A stretch of DNA of 64,000 bases from an uncultured Muribaculaceae bacterium (lineage in GTDB: Bacteria > Bacteroidota > Bacteroidia > Bacteroidales > Muribaculaceae). Below the pieces are notes generated by a model that was not told where the DNA came from, did not search any database, and saw only the letters and a program-made list of their open reading frames with translations. The DNA lies in assembly GCA_910584905.1 (NCBI GenBank), contig CAJUCQ010000016.1:1-64000 (forward strand). The letters are read 5' to 3'. The position numbers and the translations under genes were made by a program. This document shows, piece by piece, positions 16,805-24,562 of this stretch (its first letter is position 1; each line of letters starts with the position of its first letter).

Positions 16805-17754
16805 TGGATATCGCTGAAGGAATATCGGCATTCGACGCCGAGTGGGCTTCGGACTCGCCTTTTGTTGCGGCGCATACTTCGGGCTCTACGGGGACGCCGA
16901 AAGAAATACGTCTGCCCAAAGCCGATATGAGACTCTCGGCCCGGGCCACTCTTTCGTTTTTCGGCATTTCAGCCGACGGACGAATCGGAGCGGCACTTTC
17001 GCCGGAATATATAGCCGGCAAGATGATGATTGTGCGTGCCCGCGAGAGCGGATGCAGCCTCGTCATGTTGCCTGCCGAGAGGCGCCCTGACCTGCACGGA
17101 GTCGTGCCCCTCGATTTGTTGGCGATAGTCCCGGCCCAGATAGACGGTGTTCTCGCTCAGCTCCGGGAGATAAAGGAGGTGCGCAACCTGCTTGTCGGAG
17201 GCTCGCCGATGACACGCGCACAACGCCGCACGCTTGTGGCTTCCGGCATAAGGGCTTGGGAGAGCTACGGAATGACCGAAACTTGCTCTCACGTTGCCTT
17301 GCGACGGATCGTTGCCGATGAGAACAGTCCGTTTGAAGGAATGCCCGGCATCACTTTCGAGCTTGATTCGCGCGGCTGTTTGTGTGTAGTGGCTCCGGCT
17401 TTTTCATGGGGACGCCTCGTGACTAATGATTGCGCCGAACTTGTCGACAGCCGCCATTTCCGCTGGAAGGGCCGCTACGATAATGTAATCGTCTCAGGAG
17501 GGATAAAACTCCATCCTGAAGCTCTTGAACGCGAATATGCTCCGGCTCTCGCCGGAATGGAGTACTACGTATGCGGGAGGCAGGACGAAGAGTGGGGCAC
17601 CGCCGCCGTGCTCGTGGTCGAGGGGCCCGAGGTTAAAGACCTGGATAAAAGGATAGCCTCCGTAGTGGCGAACCGACGCCATTTGCCGAAGGCTATAATA
17701 TTCAAAGAGCGATTTGCCCGGACAAGCAACGGGAAGCTTATCCGAACTTGCTGA
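16801..17754 (+). CDS. menE: o-Succinylbenzoate-CoA ligase (short form)
   Basis: This encodes a 317-aa acyl-CoA synthetase-type protein that activates o-succinylbenzoate with ATP and CoA. The AMP-binding P-loop is HTSGSTGTPKEI (about residues 24-35), ESYGMTETC is the A5-type motif, and the C-terminal RTSNGKLIRT carries the catalytic-type Lys. It is shorter than the usual 450 or more residues of MenE because the N-terminal region is reduced, as is common in Bacteroidetes. The start at 16801 overlaps menC (ATGA). The last 17 bp overlap the 3' end of the converging CRP-family gene. Confidence 0.9.
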   Translation: MMDIAEGISAFDAEWASDSPFVAAHTSGSTGTPKEIRLPKADMRLSARATLSFFGISADGRIGAALSPEYIAGKMMIVRARESGCSLVMLPAERRPDLHGVVPLDLLAIVPAQIDGVLAQLREIKEVRNLLVGGSPMTRAQRRTLVASGIRAWESYGMTETCSHVALRRIVADENSPFEGMPGITFELDSRGCLCVVAPAFSWGRLVTNDCAELVDSRHFRWKGRYDNVIVSGGIKLHPEALEREYAPALAGMEYYVCGRQDEEWGTAAVLVVEGPEVKDLDKRIASVVANRRHLPKAIIFKERFARTSNGKLIRTC

Positions 17755-18436
17755 CTTTCCGAAGCGCGCTTTCGTTTATGATTTTGATGCGTCGGCCGTC
17801 GACAAGGAGTATCTTTTCGGCGACAAAGGTTGATAGAGTGCGGATGGCATTGGCGGTTGTCATGTTCGACAGATTTGCGAGGTCTTCCCGCGACATGTAG
17901 ATGTTGAGCGTGGCCCCGTCGTCTTCGTATCCATAGCTGTCAAGGAGTACCATAAGGGCTTCAGCCAAGCGTCCGCGTATGTGCTTTTGCGTGAGGTTCA
18001 CGATTTTGGTATCGGAGCCGCCTAGATTATGCGAGAGCTCACGGATGAAAAACCATGCCAGATTTATGTTGTTCTGTATTATCTGCTTGACCAATGAAAG
18101 AGGCAGTGCCCCGAGAACGGAGGGTTCGAACGCACACGCGCTGGACACATAAGGCTCACCGGCAAAATAAGCCCTGTAACCGAAATATTGCACCGGGCGT
18201 ATAAGCCGAAGAATTTGAACACGGTCGCCGACTCCTTTCTTGGTTTTCTTTACTTTGCCCTTGAAAAGACACCATAGATGCTCAGGCTGCTCGCCTTCGG
18301 CGTAAATCAACTGATTTTTTTTAAAGGTGTGAAGCGTGAGATTATCAGTAATCAGGCGCTTTTCTTCGGGCGAGAGTATGGACCAGATTTCGGCCATGTC
18401 CTCATTTATAACCTTTTCAAGTGCATTCTTTAACAT
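17738..18436 (-). CDS. CRP/FNR-family transcription regulator
   Basis: This encodes a 232-aa protein. The cyclic-nucleotide-binding-like beta-roll spans about residues 20-130 (QLIYAEGEQPEHLWCLFKGK), followed by a dimerisation helix and a winged HTH (about 165-225, MSREDLANLSNMTTANAIRTLS). It lacks the N-terminal cysteine cluster of FNR, so it is unlikely to sense oxygen with an Fe-S cluster; the ligand is unknown. It has a consensus promoter (18493-18523) back to back with the promoter of a candidate RNA at 18578-18881. Its 3' end overlaps the converging menE gene by 17 bp. Confidence 0.9.
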   Translation of the reverse strand: MLKNALEKVINEDMAEIWSILSPEEKRLITDNLTLHTFKKNQLIYAEGEQPEHLWCLFKGKVKKTKKGVGDRVQILRLIRPVQYFGYRAYFAGEPYVSSACAFEPSVLGALPLSLVKQIIQNNINLAWFFIRELSHNLGGSDTKIVNLTQKHIRGRLAEALMVLLDSYGYEDDGATLNIYMSREDLANLSNMTTANAIRTLSTFVAEKILLVDGRRIKIINESALRKVSKFG

Positions 18437-18492
18437 ATAGTCTCCGATGTGGGGAAATGAGATGATGCCGTATAATAATGTTTTACGACATA

Positions 18493-18523
18493 CAAAGGTA
18501 GCGATAATAATTATTTCGTCAAA
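18493..18523 (-). promoter_or_regulatory. Promoter of the CRP/FNR-family gene
   Basis: On the minus strand, TTTG (18520-18523) is followed after 19 nt by TACCTTTG (18493-18500), a full consensus. The leader to the start at 18436 is about 50 nt. Its -33 is only 16 bp from the -33 of the divergent promoter at 18540. Confidence 0.65.
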
Positions 18524-18539
18524 AAAAAACTCAAAAAAA

Positions 18540-18571
18540 TTTGGCTGTTAGAACAGAATGGGCTATCTTTG
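18540..18571 (+). promoter_or_regulatory. Strong promoter of a candidate regulatory RNA
   Basis: On the plus strand, TTTG (18540-18543) is followed after 20 nt by TATCTTTG (18564-18571), a full Bacteroidetes consensus. No protein gene lies downstream on this strand before the terminator at 18835-18881. Confidence 0.65.
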
Positions 18572-18577
18572 CGTTAT

Positions 18578-18881
18578 CAAAACAAAGGCGAGAGAGCCTT
18601 ATGACAAAGATTGACATTGATAAAAAGCTAAAGATACAACCACATCAAAGTGGATTGGGAAACTCTTCAAACCATATTGAAATCCCGAGACAAGCTTGAC
18701 CGTCCGATGGCGGGCCCCATTCTCCTTCGGGAGAAGTTTTTGTGAAAACCGGGTGGATTACAAAGGACGGCGGGCGCTCAAATCCTGTCTATTCGGAGTT
18801 TCATCGCATCCTTTGATGTGGCTTTTTACAACACGACCCTCGAGACGCCGTTTACCGTTCGTCCGAGGGTCGCGTTTTTTT
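18578..18881 (+). ncRNA. Candidate structured non-coding RNA divergent from the CRP-like gene
   Basis: A consensus promoter (18540-18571) and a strong intrinsic terminator (18835-18881) frame about 300 nt without a convincing gene. Internal structure is visible: CCACATCAAAG (18640-18650) pairs perfectly with CTTTGATGTGG (18811-18821), closing a domain of about 180 nt. Inside it, CCGTCC and GGACGG can pair, and TTCTCC-TTCG-GGAGAA (18720-18735) is a tetraloop hairpin followed by GTTTTT, possibly a first terminator giving a shorter form of about 160 nt. A 32-codon frame at 18601-18699 exists but shows no sign of being a gene. I do not recognise it as tmRNA, RNase P or SRP RNA; 6S-like RNA is not excluded. 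Confidence 0.55.
18835..18881 (+). terminator. Intrinsic terminator of the candidate RNA
   Basis: An 8-bp outer stem GACCCTCG/CGAGGGTC (18835-18842 and 18864-18871) and a 4-bp inner stem are followed by GCG and seven T (18875-18881). The T-run is on the plus strand only, so it belongs to a plus-strand transcript and not to the converging dehydrogenase gene. Confidence 0.85.
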
Positions 18882-18898
18882 GTCAGGAGGGAAGGCCG

Positions 18899-20071
18899 TC
18901 AAAGGCTTTCGCGGAGGATGTCGACGATGTCGTCGTGTGAAAGCCGACGGTAGCCTCCGGGGAGGATAATCGTGGCGTCTGCGATTTTGTCAAGCATGTC
19001 GGAGGTGACGCCGAGAGATGTAATTTCCGATGCGGCGCCAATCTCCCTGATCCATGCGCCGAGAGCGTCAAGCCCTTCCGAGGCTATTTCTTCGTCGCTT
19101 CTGCCGTCGGGGCAGACGTCCCACACGACCTTTGCAAAGCGGGCGAAGCGTGCCGGACAGCCGGGCATGATGTGGCGGTAATATGCCACGGAGATGCCCG
19201 AAAGAGTCATGCCGTGTGTTGCGTCGGTGCAGGCGCTGATTGCATGGCCTATCATGTGGACCATCCAGTCTTGTGTCTTTCCGGCTTTAAGCAGGGTGTT
19301 GAGAGCCCAAGTCGATGACCACATCAGGTTGGAGCGGGCCTCGTAGTCCTCCGGGTTTTTGACGGCGGCTCGACTTGAGGCTATCACGGAGCGCATAAGA
19401 CCCTCGGCGAGATAATCGGACGTGCAGTCGTCATCGCCCGAGAAATATTGCTCCATAATATGGCTCATAGTGTCGAAGATTCCGGCAATCATCTGCCTTC
19501 GCGGGAGGGAAAAGGTGTAGCGGGGATTGAGCACGGCGAACTTGGGCATGACGTTTTCGCCGAACACTTTCCCTATTTTCATATTTTCGGCCCGGTTTGT
19601 AATCACCGACCCGCCATTCATTTCCGACCCGGTTCCGGCCATCGTCAGGACCGCTCCGACGGGAATTATGCGCGCGTCGGCCGCCGGATTATTCTGATTG
19701 ACCCAAAAATTGCGCCATGCGTCGCCGTCGTACCATGCCGACACGCTGACGGCCTTGGCGTAGTCAATCGTTGAGCCGCCTCCGACGGCAAGAATGAAGT
19801 CGACGTCATTCTCCCGGGCTATCCTGCGGCCCTCGTCGAGTTTGTCGAGTGTGGGGTTTGACATCACGCCTGGAAGCTCTACAATCTCTTTGCCTGCGGT
19901 CGTGAGCGCTTCGATGACGTCGTCATAAACGCCGTTCTGCTTGATTGACCCTCCGCCATATATGAGAAGGACTTTTTTGCCGAAGCCGCCGAGAGCGTCG
20001 GAGAGATGCTTTTGGGCTTCGTCGCCGAAGTAGAGTTTCGTCGGATTGGAATAAATGAAGTTGCCTAACAT
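18899..20071 (-). CDS. Iron-containing (YqhD/butanol-type) alcohol dehydrogenase
   Basis: This encodes a 390-aa type III alcohol dehydrogenase that reduces aldehydes with NAD(P)H. The cofactor-binding region has GGGSIKQNG and AVGGGSTIDYAKAV. The metal ligands fall in GIFDTMSHIMEQYF (Asp, His) and HMIGHAISACTDATHG (two His). Similarity is to the BdhA/YqhD branch, so NADP-dependent aldehyde reduction during fermentation is likely. It follows the alpha/beta hydrolase gene by 36 bp and probably shares its transcript. Confidence 0.92.
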   Translation of the reverse strand: MLGNFIYSNPTKLYFGDEAQKHLSDALGGFGKKVLLIYGGGSIKQNGVYDDVIEALTTAGKEIVELPGVMSNPTLDKLDEGRRIARENDVDFILAVGGGSTIDYAKAVSVSAWYDGDAWRNFWVNQNNPAADARIIPVGAVLTMAGTGSEMNGGSVITNRAENMKIGKVFGENVMPKFAVLNPRYTFSLPRRQMIAGIFDTMSHIMEQYFSGDDDCTSDYLAEGLMRSVIASSRAAVKNPEDYEARSNLMWSSTWALNTLLKAGKTQDWMVHMIGHAISACTDATHGMTLSGISVAYYRHIMPGCPARFARFAKVVWDVCPDGRSDEEIASEGLDALGAWIREIGAASEITSLGVTSDMLDKIADATIILPGGYRRLSHDDIVDILRESL

Positions 20072-20107
20072 AATTTCAGGATTGAGGTGTTTGTGGTCGT
20101 GAATACG

Positions 20108-21184
20108 TTAATCGCGCATCCATGTATTGAAGAATGCGGCTATTTTTTCCATCGGGATTTTGTCGAGCCGGTCGTAGAGGTCGCAGTGGTCGGCGCCGGG
20201 GATAATCAGGAGTTCTTTATTGTCGCCTCGGAGAAGCTTGAATGTGTCTTCCCCGAAGTAGCGGGAGTGGGCCTTCTCGCCGTGGACGATGAGTACGGCG
20301 CTTTCGAGCTCGTCGGCGTATTCAAAGAATTTGAAATTCATGAAAGGAAGAGCCGAGGTGGAGTTCCATCCGTCGGTGGAATTGCCCGAACGGGCGTGAA
20401 ATCCGCGGGGTGTCTTGTAGTAGTCGTAGTAGGCCTTGACAAACTGCGGAGCGTCGTCCGGAAGCGGGTCGACAACGCCTCCGGCCCGCTGATATTCGCC
20501 CGAGCGGAAGTCTTCGGTGCGGCGCTCGGCCAATGCGGCGCGGGCGGCATTGCGCTTGGCTTTGGAGTTGTCGGCATCGAAGTAGCCGTTGGCCGTCACG
20601 CGAGTCATATCGTACATCGTCGAAGCAACAGTGGCTTTGATTCTCGGGTCGTTTATGGCCGCATCAATGGCGATGCCTCCCCACCCGCAGATTCCGAGAA
20701 TGCCTATGCGCCCGGCGTCGACAAGGGGGTGTACTGAGAGGAAGTCAACTGCGGCCGAGAAGTCCTCTGTGTTGATGTCGGGAGAGGCCACCCGTCGGGG
20801 CCGGCCTCCGCTTTCGCCTGTGAACGAGGGATCGAAGGCGAGGGTTATGAAGCCGCATTCGGCAAGCCGGATGGCATACAGCCCCGAACTTTGCTCCTTT
20901 ACGGCGCCGAAGGGGCCGCTGACTGCGATTGCAGGGAGTTTGCCCTCCGCGCCTTTGGAGATGTACATGTCGGCGGCGAGGGAGATGCCGTATCTGTTGA
21001 CGAATGTGACCTTGAAGTGGTCAACTTCGGTGCTTTTCGGGAAGACCTTGTCCCATTCCTGCGTAAGGACAAGCTGTTCGGTCGGTGCGAGATGAGTGTC
21101 GGTGTTCGGATTGTACATGGTCTGAGAGTTGGATGAGAGTATTCCTGTGGTTAAAACTGCGATTATGAGGAAAGCTTTTTTCAT
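20108..21184 (-). CDS. Secreted alpha/beta hydrolase with a Cys nucleophile motif
   Basis: This encodes a 358-aa protein with a signal peptide (MKKAFLIIAVLTTGILSSNSQ), so it is probably periplasmic. The fold is that of YcjY/dienelactone-hydrolase-like proteins: the elbow reads GICGWGG, with Cys where most have Ser. DPSFTGESGG lies earlier, and the acid and His are likely in VHGEKAHSR and PGADHCDLYD. The substrate is unknown. A -7-type element TAATTTTG at 21230-21237 lies upstream of the chosen start and excludes the longer frame. Confidence 0.82.
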   Translation of the reverse strand: MKKAFLIIAVLTTGILSSNSQTMYNPNTDTHLAPTEQLVLTQEWDKVFPKSTEVDHFKVTFVNRYGISLAADMYISKGAEGKLPAIAVSGPFGAVKEQSSGLYAIRLAECGFITLAFDPSFTGESGGRPRRVASPDINTEDFSAAVDFLSVHPLVDAGRIGILGICGWGGIAIDAAINDPRIKATVASTMYDMTRVTANGYFDADNSKAKRNAARAALAERRTEDFRSGEYQRAGGVVDPLPDDAPQFVKAYYDYYKTPRGFHARSGNSTDGWNSTSALPFMNFKFFEYADELESAVLIVHGEKAHSRYFGEDTFKLLRGDNKELLIIPGADHCDLYDRLDKIPMEKIAAFFNTWMRD

Positions 21185-21324
21185 ATAGTTTCTGCAATTT
21201 CCGGCGAAGCAGGGCCGGTATGTCGTGTGCAAAATTACGAATAATATATGCGTGGGACTGCCCATAATCACGGAAATTCAGCCCATAATGCAAGAGATTA
21301 CGGGCTGAACGGTCGATGGCAGAA

Positions 21325-22557
21325 TTATTCGGAAGTGAGATCGGCAGGCAAGGCGCGTGTGAGCCGGGCGAATATCAGCACAGCCGCCGTGATTATGACG
21401 AATGTCACGGCGGATGAGTGTAGTATGTTGCCGATGCCGACAACCGGTGTGACAATCGCACCGACGATATATCCGGCAATGCCGAGAATTGAGGAGGCTT
21501 CGCCGGCTTGAGCGCGCCCTTCGTTCATGGCTAATGTGTTGGATGCCGTGAATATATTTCCGAGGCCGAAGAGCGCCACAACCATGCAGGCTTCGAAAAC
21601 CCAAATGCTGTGGATATGCCAAAGAGCTATTGATTCGGCAACGATGCCGACGGCCAAAATCCACGCTCCGGCGACAGCGGCATTTTTGAGAAATCTGAAG
21701 CGGAGTGCCGCCATCGAACCGGCGGCTACGAAGATTGCATTGAAGCCGATTACCAGCCCGTAGGTTGTCTGGGAGAGGCCGTAGTGTGTCTGTAAAATAA
21801 ACGGAGCTGTGGAGATATAGGCGAAAAGGAGGCCCAAAGCGGTCCCTTTGAGCGACACGTGAATCATGAAGGCTTTGTTGGTCAGCAGGCGCTTGTAGCC
21901 GGCGGTTGTCTGCGACAGAGGTCCGCTGACGCGCTTGTCCGGCGCAAGAGATTCTTTAAGCATCGGGCTGAGGGCGAGAATCAGAAGGGCGAATGCCCCG
22001 AGCACTACGAAGATGCCTTTCCATCCGTATGCGTCCGCCGTGACGCCGCCGATTACGGGGGCTGAGGCCGGAGCTATGCCGTTGATGGCGCCGATGAGAG
22101 CCATGAGCTTGGCCAGATCGCGCCCTTGATAGACGTCGGCAGGGATAGTGCGTGCGAGAAAATATCCGCCGGAGGCTCCTATGCCTTGAAGGAGGCGACA
22201 GCCATTGAAAAAGTGGATGTCGGGCGAGAGCAGGCTTGCGCCGGCAGCGATGACAAACAGCGAGAGCGAGCCGATGAGCACGGGTTTGCGGCCGAGCCTG
22301 TCGCTGAGCGGCCCGAGGATGAGTTGACCGATTGCCAGTCCGATCATGCCGGTCGAAAGGCCCATTTGTGCGGTAGAGACAGAGCATCCGAAAAACCGAC
22401 ACATGGCCGGGAGGGCCGGGGAATACATGTCGTTTACGAATGAGCCGAGTGCGCTCAGCACTACGAGGTAAAATACAAGGAATCCGTAATATTTTTTGTC
22501 GGCGGCAAGCCTGACGGCCATAGGCGATTTTGAATCCGGGAGGGTAGGTGTGTCCAT
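21325..22557 (-). CDS. Bcr/CflA-type multidrug exporter (MFS)
   Basis: This encodes a 410-aa major facilitator with about 12 transmembrane segments. Motif A is clear as GPLSDRLGRKPVL (about residues 74-86). The stretch LLQGIGASGGYFLARTIPADVY matches the motif C region of the DHA1 Bcr/CflA drug-export family, shown here split by its glycines. It probably exports drugs or dipeptides by proton antiport. Start 22557 (MDTPTLPDSK) was preferred to a longer frame because it gives the usual short cytoplasmic N-terminus. Confidence 0.9.
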   Translation of the reverse strand: MDTPTLPDSKSPMAVRLAADKKYYGFLVFYLVVLSALGSFVNDMYSPALPAMCRFFGCSVSTAQMGLSTGMIGLAIGQLILGPLSDRLGRKPVLIGSLSLFVIAAGASLLSPDIHFFNGCRLLQGIGASGGYFLARTIPADVYQGRDLAKLMALIGAINGIAPASAPVIGGVTADAYGWKGIFVVLGAFALLILALSPMLKESLAPDKRVSGPLSQTTAGYKRLLTNKAFMIHVSLKGTALGLLFAYISTAPFILQTHYGLSQTTYGLVIGFNAIFVAAGSMAALRFRFLKNAAVAGAWILAVGIVAESIALWHIHSIWVFEACMVVALFGLGNIFTASNTLAMNEGRAQAGEASSILGIAGYIVGAIVTPVVGIGNILHSSAVTFVIITAAVLIFARLTRALPADLTSE

Positions 22558-22624
22558 TTTTTGCGTGCTTATATGTAGTGAAACACGCCGTGGAAGCAAA
22601 GAGTTTCCCCTCTCCCGAGGAAAT

Positions 22625-23476
22625 CTACGGCTTGGTTTTCGACGCGAAGAGCGCGTTCACGCGGGCAGGGTTTGCTCCCAGCTCAATGGCGCGCCGGGCG
22701 TCGGCGCGAGCGTCATCAAGGCGATAGCGGTCGCGGTTGAGCCAAGCGCGGTAGTAGTGGAGTTCAGGGTCTGAGGGATACTGCCTCAGACCGTCGGCGA
22801 TGACTGCGGCCGCTTCGCTCAGATTCTCAAGCTGAAGAAAGCAACCGGCGAGGGCGGCGTAGAATTCGGGCGCCGGTTCGCGGGCTATTACCGACTGATA
22901 GTAGGGGATAGCCTCTTTATTGCGGCCCGTGAGGGCATACAGCGTGGCAAGGGCGCTTTCGGTGCGATGCGAGTGCGGGTCGATGCGCTTAAGCACGGAT
23001 AAATCGTCTTCGGCCACGTCGCGTCGGCCGGCATAGAGGGCCATTATGCCGCGATAGTAGCGGGCTTCCGCGTCGAGCGAATCAAGGGCGATAACATCGG
23101 AGAATGTCTCGAAGGCGTCTTTATCGCGATTTGTCTTGAGGAGGACTTTAGCCTTTTGGATGCGGGCTGTTTTCATGTCGGGGCAGTCGCTGATGACGCG
23201 GTCGAATGCGTCCAATGCGAGGGAATCGCTGTCCATCATTGAATATACCATGCCGAGGTTTGTCATCAGAAGTATATTCGACGGCGAATGCGGGCGCACC
23301 GCTATGGCGTCTTTAATACGGGCGGCGGCTTCGTGGCAGTCGCCCCTTGCCATTGCTGAATCGGCTTCGCCGCAAAGAATCACATAGGGGTCCTCGTCAT
23401 ATCCGTCGGAGGCATACATCTGCGGGAACGCAAGCGCCGCGCACAGGGAGAGGACAGAAATATACGATTTTTTCAT
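22625..23476 (-). CDS. Secreted tetratricopeptide-repeat protein
   Basis: This encodes a 283-aa protein with a signal peptide (residues 1-22) and about six TPR units from residue 40 to the end (for example DAFETFSDVIALDSLDAEAR, then AIPYYQSVIAREPAPEFYAA). It is probably periplasmic and acts as a protein-binding scaffold; the partner is unknown. A strong hairpin with a short T-run lies only 12 nt before its start codon, between it and prs. Confidence 0.85.
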   Translation of the reverse strand: MKKSYISVLSLCAALAFPQMYASDGYDEDPYVILCGEADSAMARGDCHEAAARIKDAIAVRPHSPSNILLMTNLGMVYSMMDSDSLALDAFDRVISDCPDMKTARIQKAKVLLKTNRDKDAFETFSDVIALDSLDAEARYYRGIMALYAGRRDVAEDDLSVLKRIDPHSHRTESALATLYALTGRNKEAIPYYQSVIAREPAPEFYAALAGCFLQLENLSEAAAVIADGLRQYPSDPELHYYRAWLNRDRYRLDDARADARRAIELGANPARVNALFASKTKP

Positions 23477-23488
23477 AGATTGTAGAAA

Positions 23489-23532
23489 ATGAAGGCCGCG
23501 CAGGCCGGTCGGGGCTTGTGCGCAGCCTTCAT
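23489..23532 (-). terminator. Terminator or attenuator between prs and the TPR gene
   Basis: A 14-bp stem (23519-23532 with 23489-23502, one mismatch) is followed on the minus strand by TTTTCT. It is well placed to end prs transcription, but the TPR start codon follows after 12 nt with no room for a promoter, so partial read-through is likely. Confidence 0.7.
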
Positions 23533-23557
23533 CAGGATTTGTCGGCGCAGGGCCGGT

Positions 23558-24502
23558 TTATTTTATAAGATACTGCGACGAGATTGACTGATTGGAGTGG
23601 ACGCGGCGGATGGTGTCGGCGAAGAGTCGAGCAACCGACAGGATTGTGCACTTCTTGCAGTCTTTTGTGTAGGGGATTGAGTTGGTGAAAATCATCTCCG
23701 TGAGTCCGCAGTCGGTGACGCGGTCGCTGGCGGGGTCGCTCATTATGGCGTGCGAGGCGAGCGCGCGTACGCTTTTGGCTCCGTTTGCGAGCATGAGGTC
23801 GGCGGCTTTGGTGATTGTTCCGGCGGTGTCGACCATGTCGTCAACGAGGATTACGTTTTTATCTTTCACATCGCCGATGACGGTCATTTTTGCGACAACG
23901 TTGGCTTTTGCGCGCTGCTTGTGGCAAAGCACCAAAGGCACGTCGAGATACTTGGCATAGTTGTTGGCGCGCTTAGCACCGCCTACGTCGGGCGTTGCGA
24001 TCACCATGTCTTCGAGTTTCAGGCTCTGGATATAGGGGATGAACACCGAAGATGCGTAAAGGTGGTCGACGGGGATGTTGAAAAAGCCCTGAATCTGGTC
24101 GGCGTGCAGGTCCATCGTAATTACGCGGTCTACACCTGCGGCCACAAGGAGGTCGGAGACAAGCTTGGCGGCGATAGACACGCGCGGCTTGTCCTTGCGG
24201 TCCTGACGGGCCCATCCGAAGTAGGGAATAACGGCAATGACGCTGGATGCCGAAGCGCGCTTTGCTGCGTCAATCATCAGGAGCAGCTCCATGAGGTTGT
24301 CGCTGTTGGGGAATGTGCTTTGTACGAGATACACCTCGCATCCACGGATTGATTCTTCGAAGGATACTTCAAATTCGCCGTCGGCAAAGCGGGTGATGTT
24401 CATCTTCCCGAGTTCGACACCGAGTTCTTTGGCGATTTCTTCGGCGATATATCTGGAATTGGTACCGGAGAAAATCTTGAAAGGGGGTAGGGCTTGGTTC
24501 AT
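23558..24502 (-). CDS. prs: Ribose-phosphate pyrophosphokinase
   Basis: This encodes a 314-aa enzyme making PRPP from ribose 5-phosphate and ATP for nucleotide, histidine and NAD synthesis. The flexible and catalytic segments are intact: WARQDRKDKPR, the metal-binding MDLHADQIQGFF and the PRPP loop VILVDDMVDTAGT. Length is normal. It lies 60 bp after the GH13 gene on the same strand. Confidence 0.97.
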   Translation of the reverse strand: MNQALPPFKIFSGTNSRYIAEEIAKELGVELGKMNITRFADGEFEVSFEESIRGCEVYLVQSTFPNSDNLMELLLMIDAAKRASASSVIAVIPYFGWARQDRKDKPRVSIAAKLVSDLLVAAGVDRVITMDLHADQIQGFFNIPVDHLYASSVFIPYIQSLKLEDMVIATPDVGGAKRANNYAKYLDVPLVLCHKQRAKANVVAKMTVIGDVKDKNVILVDDMVDTAGTITKAADLMLANGAKSVRALASHAIMSDPASDRVTDCGLTEMIFTNSIPYTKDCKKCTILSVARLFADTIRRVHSNQSISSQYLIK

Positions 24503-24562
24503 CGTTTTTTGAAATGTGTATTGATGAGTTGTTTGAAGAGTTTCTATGCTGGCGGAGAGTGT

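Noticed and set aside
18601..18699. A 32-codon small ORF inside the candidate RNA
   Set aside because: It has no recognisable features and part of it lies in the arm of the long-range stem, so an RNA role is favoured. It is not excluded.
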